Below, piece after piece: positions 13,582 to 14,834 of a DNA stretch of 14,834 nucleotides. How positions within the stretch are numbered: position 1 is the first letter of the stretch; the number at the start of each line of letters is the position of its first letter. Below the pieces are notes generated by a model that was not told where the DNA came from, ran no database searches, and saw nothing but the letters and a program-made list of their open reading frames with translations. The stretch is from an uncultured Atopobiaceae bacterium (GTDB lineage: Bacteria; Actinomycetota; Coriobacteriia; Coriobacteriales; Atopobiaceae): contig CALUJT010000026.1 of the NCBI GenBank assembly GCA_944321005.1, forward strand, positions 1 to 14,834. The letters are read 5' to 3'. A program made the translations under genes and the position numbers.

Positions 13582-13779
13582 ATGCCCTCCTCGGGGTCGT
13601 GCGCCGCCGGGCGCGGGGTTCTTCTCGCGTCCATATTAGCGCGGCGAGGTCAGGTCTCGCACGCGGGCCGTTGGCGAGGCCGAGGCCCCGCCAACACAGC
13701 GCTCATTGCCCGCCGGCTCTGTGCGTCGGCAGGGGCGCTTGGGGAAGCTCAGACGGTGAGCGTTGTGTCACGCGGCGCG
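13582..13779. other. Intergenic gap between fructokinase and dipeptidase genes
   Basis: GC-rich, 198 bp. It includes a 7-bp-arm hairpin, GTTGGCG (13670-13676) with CGCCAAC (13689-13695), which may mark the 3' end of the kinase transcript though no T run follows. A weak TAATAT box on the minus strand (13633-13638) could serve the dipeptidase gene. No coding frame is supported. Confidence 0.35.
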
Positions 13780-14655
13780 CTACGCCTCCGCGGCGGCGCG
13801 CCGGCCCAGCTCGACGCAGCCGAGCACGCCCTGGTTGTCGTTCAGGCTGGGCGGCACGATGTAGGAGTCGACGTCCTCGAGCTCGGGCGCGGTGATGTAG
13901 CCGCCGAGCGAGCGGAGGGTCTTCTCGCGCACGAGCGGGAAGAGCTGCTCCTGGTGCATGACGCCACCGCCGAGGATGATGCGGCGCGGCGAGTAGCAGA
14001 GCACCAGGTTGTGGCACATCTGCGCGAGGTAGCTCGCCTCGAGCTCCCAGACCTCCGGGCGGTCGGCGAGCTCCGTGCCCTTGGCGCCCCAGCGACGCTC
14101 GATGGAGGGTCCGGCAGCGAGGCCCTCGAGGCAGGAGTCGTGGCTCGGGCAGACGCAGGGGCCCTCGTCCCCGGGGACGCGGGTGAGCAGCATGTGGCCC
14201 GCCTCGGGGTGGAGCATGCCGTGCAGGAGGTGCCCGCCGCACATGACGCCCGCGCCCACGCCGGTGCCGATGGTCACGTAGACCAGGTCCTCGATGCCGC
14301 GCGAGTCTCCGAACGTGGCCTCTCCCAGGCACGCCACGTTGACGTCCGTGTCGTACCCCACCGGCACGCCCAGCGCGTCCGCGAAGGCGGCCCGCAGGGC
14401 GAAGCCTCGCCAGGGGAGCTTGGGCGTCTCGAGGATGGTGCCGAAGGCGGGGCTTGCCGGGTCCACGCAGGTGGGCCCGAAGGCGCCGATGCCCAGGGCG
14501 TCGATGCCGCGCTCCGAGAACCAGCCCGTGAGGGCGGGGACGGACTCCTCCGGCGTGGTGGTGGGGAAGGACTCCCGGTCCAGAATCTCGCCCTTCTCGG
14601 TGGCGACGGCGCAGACCATCTTGGTCCCTCCGGCCTCGAGTGCCCCTATGCGCAT
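13780..14655 (-). CDS. ROK-family fructokinase
   Basis: 291 aa ATP-dependent sugar kinase, probably making fructose-6-phosphate; cytoplasmic. The start MRIGALEAGGTKMVCAV at 14655 is chosen because it is the normal ROK beginning and has AAGGGAGG just upstream; an in-frame ATG at 14748 would add 31 residues of GC-rich, non-homologous sequence across the likely promoter. Motifs: phosphate loop GALEAGGTK (4-12), catalytic D104 in YDTDVNVA, ITIG-like VTIGTGVGAGVMCGG (127-141), and the zinc site H154 in HPEAGHM with C169, H172 and C175 in CVCPSHDSCLEGLAAGPSI. The CPxHxxC form and the GALEAGGTK opening match Bacillus ROK fructokinases (GmuE type) rather than glucokinases. Whether it acts with the dipeptidase, the amylase or the PTS operon cannot be told from position. 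Confidence 0.88.
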   Translation of the reverse strand: MRIGALEAGGTKMVCAVATEKGEILDRESFPTTTPEESVPALTGWFSERGIDALGIGAFGPTCVDPASPAFGTILETPKLPWRGFALRAAFADALGVPVGYDTDVNVACLGEATFGDSRGIEDLVYVTIGTGVGAGVMCGGHLLHGMLHPEAGHMLLTRVPGDEGPCVCPSHDSCLEGLAAGPSIERRWGAKGTELADRPEVWELEASYLAQMCHNLVLCYSPRRIILGGGVMHQEQLFPLVREKTLRSLGGYITAPELEDVDSYIVPPSLNDNQGVLGCVELGRRAAAEA

Positions 14656-14700
14656 GGCTGCCTCCCTTGTCTCGGGGCCCGGCCTCCCGATGCCCGACCG

Positions 14701-14718
14701 ATTGTAGGGAGTATTGTA
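14701..14718 (-). promoter_or_regulatory. Possible -10 boxes for the fructokinase gene
   Basis: Two TACAAT hexamers (5 of 6 to TATAAT) on the minus strand, complements of 14701-14706 and 14713-14718, lie 46 and 58 bases before the ATG at 14655. No good -35 is seen for either. Their presence upstream of 14655 supports that start over the one at 14748. Confidence 0.4.
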
Positions 14719-14791
14719 CGACCGGCTCGGGCGCTCCGCGATCACCATGTTTCTCCGGACAAACGCTTTTAAACCACTTTGGAGATGGGGG

Positions 14792-14833
14792 TCACGCCGC
14801 GGCGCGCCTCCTCTCCCAGTAGCCCATGTCGTA
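14792..14833 (-). CDS. Possible C-terminal end of a gene entering from the right edge
   Basis: On the minus strand the last bases read YDMGYWERRRAAA and then TGA (complement of 14792-14794). The basic, alanine-ending tail looks like a natural C-terminus, and the following 75 bases are less GC-rich and untranslated-looking, with the fructokinase promoter candidates. Only 13 codons are visible, so no family can be given, and the call could be chance. Confidence 0.3.
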   Translation of the reverse strand, partial: YDMGYWERRRAAA

Positions 14834-14834
14834 G

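Noticed and set aside
14656..14748. N-terminal extension of the ROK kinase to 14748
   Set aside because: The extra 31 residues have no ROK homology and cover the TACAAT boxes and ribosome binding site of the ATG at 14655.
12478..14772. 764-aa + strand open frame across the right third of the window
   Set aside because: It is the antisense shadow of the dipeptidase and fructokinase genes, both of which have complete family motifs. Its product is G/A/V/H/R-rich with no motif.

Overview
The window is GC-rich with tightly packed genes, strong AGGAGG-type ribosome binding sites and frequent GTG starts. It carries an L-aspartate oxidase / quinolinate phosphoribosyltransferase / 3H-domain niacin regulator cluster next to sugar PTS and glycyl-radical fermentation genes. 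Together this suggests an anaerobic high-GC Gram-positive bacterium, most likely a Coriobacteriia member (Olsenella/Collinsella-like). The placement is an inference from gene content and style and was not checked by search.

Layout. (1) 1-2744, + strand: end of a NAD biosynthesis operon, nadB (5' end cut by the window), nadC, and a NiaR-type repressor that overlaps nadC by 4 bases. (2) 2827-3786, +: an unrecognised eight-helix membrane protein built from two tandem four-helix halves. (3) 3788-3907: a perfect 57-bp inverted repeat directly before a cytoplasmic GH13 alpha-amylase (3932-5455). Diverged relatives of the same repeat unit follow the amylase. (4) 5819-10977, +: an apparent operon with a good promoter in front (5716-5745) and a GC hairpin terminator behind (10999-11037). 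It encodes a fructose-type PTS as separate IIA, IIC and IIB proteins, a glycyl radical enzyme that closely resembles E. coli PflD, and a fructose-6-phosphate-aldolase-type transaldolase. (5) 11086-11841, -: a convergent DeoR-family regulator, the obvious candidate controller of region 4. (6) 11945-12148: a short array of alternating inverted repeats. (7) 12163-14655, -: a PepV-like M20 dipeptidase and a ROK-family fructokinase. A possible gene end lies at the right edge.

How the genes work together. The central cluster has the same logic as the E. coli frw-pflDC / fsaB region. As I recall, E. coli PflD has been reported to open the ring of 1,5-anhydromannitol-6-phosphate to give 1-deoxyfructose-6-phosphate, which FSA aldolase splits to glyceraldehyde-3-phosphate and hydroxyacetone. 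The likely reading is therefore PTS import and phosphorylation of a 1,5-anhydrohexitol, radical C-O cleavage, then aldol cleavage, under DeoR control. The radical-SAM activase needed by every glycyl radical enzyme and the GldA-type dehydrogenase are not in the window.

The most unusual non-coding signals are the hairpin repeats on both sides of the amylase, whose stems show compensatory changes around a constant loop, and the seven-copy alternating array between the DeoR regulator and the dipeptidase.
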